Shown: in pieces, positions 23,305-25,000 of the stretch
How positions within the stretch are numbered: position 1 is the first letter of the stretch
Layout: each line of letters starts with the position of its first letter
NCBI GenBank assembly: GCA_016946835.1
Contig: JACVTC010000019.1
Location: 715,001 to 740,000, forward strand
DNA: 25,000 bases
From: Neocallimastix lanati (nom. inval.)
Lineage: Eukaryota > Neocallimastigomycota > Neocallimastigomycetes > Neocallimastigales > Neocallimastigaceae
Direction: 5' to 3'
Notes under the pieces: model-generated
What the model saw: only the letters and a program-made list of their open reading frames with translations
Database searches by the model: none
What the model was told of the DNA's origin: nothing
Translations under genes and position numbers: made by a program

Positions 23305-23734
23305 AATGTTTCTTTATAATTACTTTTTAATAAGGATATAAAAGAATAAAGAGTTATTTATAATAAAACATAATTATTTTTCATTACAAATTTTTTTCAT
23401 ATATTATTAATATAATATGAAATATATTGTTTTAATTATTATATTTTATGGTCATATCAAAAATTTTTCTAATCATGTTATATATAATATTTACAATATT
23501 ATAAATCATTAAATTAATATAATAAAATAATATTATTAATCCTGGATTAAAAATAAAAAATTTTTCTAGTTGAAAAAAATTTTTTAAAAAAAATATTATG
23601 GAAATGTTTTCCATTATTTTTTTTTAAAAGATAATATATGAAAAAAATTTGTAATGAAAAATAATTATGTTTTATTATAAATAACTCGTTTATTCTTTTA
23701 TATCCTTATTGAAAAGTAAATATAAAGAAACATT
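23305..23734. mobile_element. Foldback (MITE-like) element with arms of about 103 bp
   Basis: The left arm, 23305-23407, starts AATGTTTCTTTATA. It is the reverse complement of the right arm, 23631-23734, which ends AAAGAAACATT. By eye they differ at two substitutions and one inserted C, so they are about 97% identical. The interior of about 223 bp is AT-rich and non-coding. TTAA tetramers occur at both edges (23302-23305 and 23733-23736), which may be the target duplication but are ambiguous in such AT-rich DNA. No transposase is present, so any movement would depend on one elsewhere. The outward spacing (430 bp) and long near-identical arms suggest a recent insertion rather than a chance hairpin. 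Confidence 0.75.
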
Positions 23735-24586
23735 AATTAGTAATATTTTAATATTTTAATTTTAACGCCGCATATTTATTTATTTTAATCAATAAAATTT
23801 ATATGTATTTTTTTTTAATAATATGTAGTTTATTTTAGTAGAAATTAAATTTACAAATAAATTATTTTTTTATATCATTCCGGCCGGATATTTTAGGATA
23901 GAAAAAATAATATTAAAAAAAAATAAGGGTTTAATATTTAATATTTATTAATATTTATATTTATTATATATTTATTATTCAATTATTATATTATTATTTT
24001 TACAGTGTAGTAATATAAATTTTGAAAAGAGAAAATTAAGTATTTTTCTTTTTAAAAATATTTTTATTAATAAAATTATGAAAGTATTTGTATTTTATAA
24101 TGTGACTTCAAGTTGTAATTTAAAGCCATAATTTTGTAATACAATGTAAATAAATAATAAAAAATAATTTGGAATATAAAAGTGAGTTTATATTTTTTTT
24201 TTATATTAATAATAAAAAATATATATTAAAATTGATTATTTATAATATATAATTAAAAAAATAAAGATAACCAGATGAAAAGATCATTAAAATTCTTTTT
24301 ATTTTAAATAATTATGTTGTTTAAAAAAATATTAAGATATCTTTATAATAAAATATTATTAATTAATCATTTTAATATTATAATTACTATTATAATTTTT
24401 ATTAATAACTATTATAATTTTTATTAATATTTTATTTAACATTATTTATTTAAGAAATAATATTGTTGAATTATAATTTAATAATGTTAAAATGCCACAT
24501 TTCGAAATCCATCATATTCAAAAATAAAATATAGATTAAAAATACTAATTATTAAGGAAATTTTAATTATAATTAAAAACGATAAC

Positions 24587-24621
<35 letters not shown>

Positions 24622-25000
24622 TAATAATTAATAATAATAGTTATTAATTAATAATAATAATAATAATAATAATTTTCTATTATAGTTTTAATAAAAAAAA
24701 TATTTTTTTTTTTAAAAAAACTTTTAATCAATATTATAGAAATAAAATAATAAGAAATAGAAATAATTTAGAATAATATTGTAATAATAAGAAATTGTAA
24801 AAATTTAGTATAATATTATAATACAAGTATAAATGAATTTATTCAAATTAATAATGAAATATTCCATCAAATTAATAAATTTGATATATATCATTATTAT
24901 CCTATTATAACGTAACTTTTATTTTAATATACTCTTTATTTATTTTTAAAATTATGTTTTTATAATTTAAATTTATCCAATTTTAGAATTTTTAATATCT
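23735..25000. other. Right-hand intergenic region
   Basis: AT-rich with no supportable gene. Notable only for isolated GC spots (GCCGC at about 23766 and CCGGCCGG at 23880-23887) and (AAT)n/(TAA)n runs at about 24590-24670. Confidence 0.65.

Noticed and set aside
23432-23614. Minus-strand 60-codon frame inside the foldback element
   Set aside because: Low-complexity hydrophobic sequence with no transposase motif; a short chance frame.
1-25000. Dictyostelid origin
   Set aside because: AT content and Asn runs fit, but the Ecl1-type N-terminus and dense introns with tiny exons favour a fungus. Not excluded; a whole-protein search of CHMP1 and TFB4 would decide.
1-25000. tRNA, rRNA, CRISPR or viral genes
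   Set aside because: I looked for cloverleaf arms, conserved rRNA segments, regularly spaced repeats and viral proteins and found none that I could support.

Overview
This window looks like nuclear DNA from an intron-rich, extremely AT-rich eukaryote, most likely a fungus. The best guess is an anaerobic gut fungus (Neocallimastigomycota), but that placement is inference. Evidence: (i) an N-terminal Ecl1-type zinc motif, a family known from fungi; (ii) coding exons joined by GT-AG introns that can be reconstructed codon by codon; (iii) long asparagine runs encoded by AAT repeats, long poly-T tracts and (AAT)n, (AAAT)n and (AT)n microsatellites; (iv) GC almost confined to exons. Dictyostelids have similar base composition and are the main alternative.

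Layout, left to right. Positions 188-585 (+) hold the C-terminal exons of the TFIIH subunit Tfb4/p34. Convergent to it, 2526-6828 (-) is a 12-exon gene for a leucine-rich-repeat protein of about 1043 residues with an LRR cap and an Asn-rich tail; a decayed reading frame (997-1415, -) lies between them. A divergent 2.1-kb spacer, with degenerate tandem repeats and another possible relic, leads to a DUF866/CZIB zinc protein in five exons (8948-10047, +). Its neighbour across a 540-bp convergent spacer is a 1040-residue Ecl1-type protein (10587-14079, -). A 4.5-kb spacer with a minisatellite of about 50 bp follows. Then come a six-exon CHMP1/Did2 ESCRT-III gene (18606-20070, -) and a three-exon ISA2/ISCA2 iron-sulfur assembly gene (21797-22774, -). 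A 430-bp foldback element with arms of about 103 bp that differ at only three places lies at 23305-23734.

The genes are unrelated single-copy eukaryotic genes (DNA repair/transcription, ESCRT, Fe-S biogenesis, stress/lifespan regulation, zinc protein) and do not form a pathway or operon. I count 24 fully contained introns of 73-370 nt. I see no rRNA, tRNA, CRISPR or viral gene. No new multi-gene system is evident. The most interesting signals are the foldback element, the LRR gene with introns clustered inside the repeat consensus and one puzzling splice junction, very small first coding exons, and decayed gene fragments between the genes.
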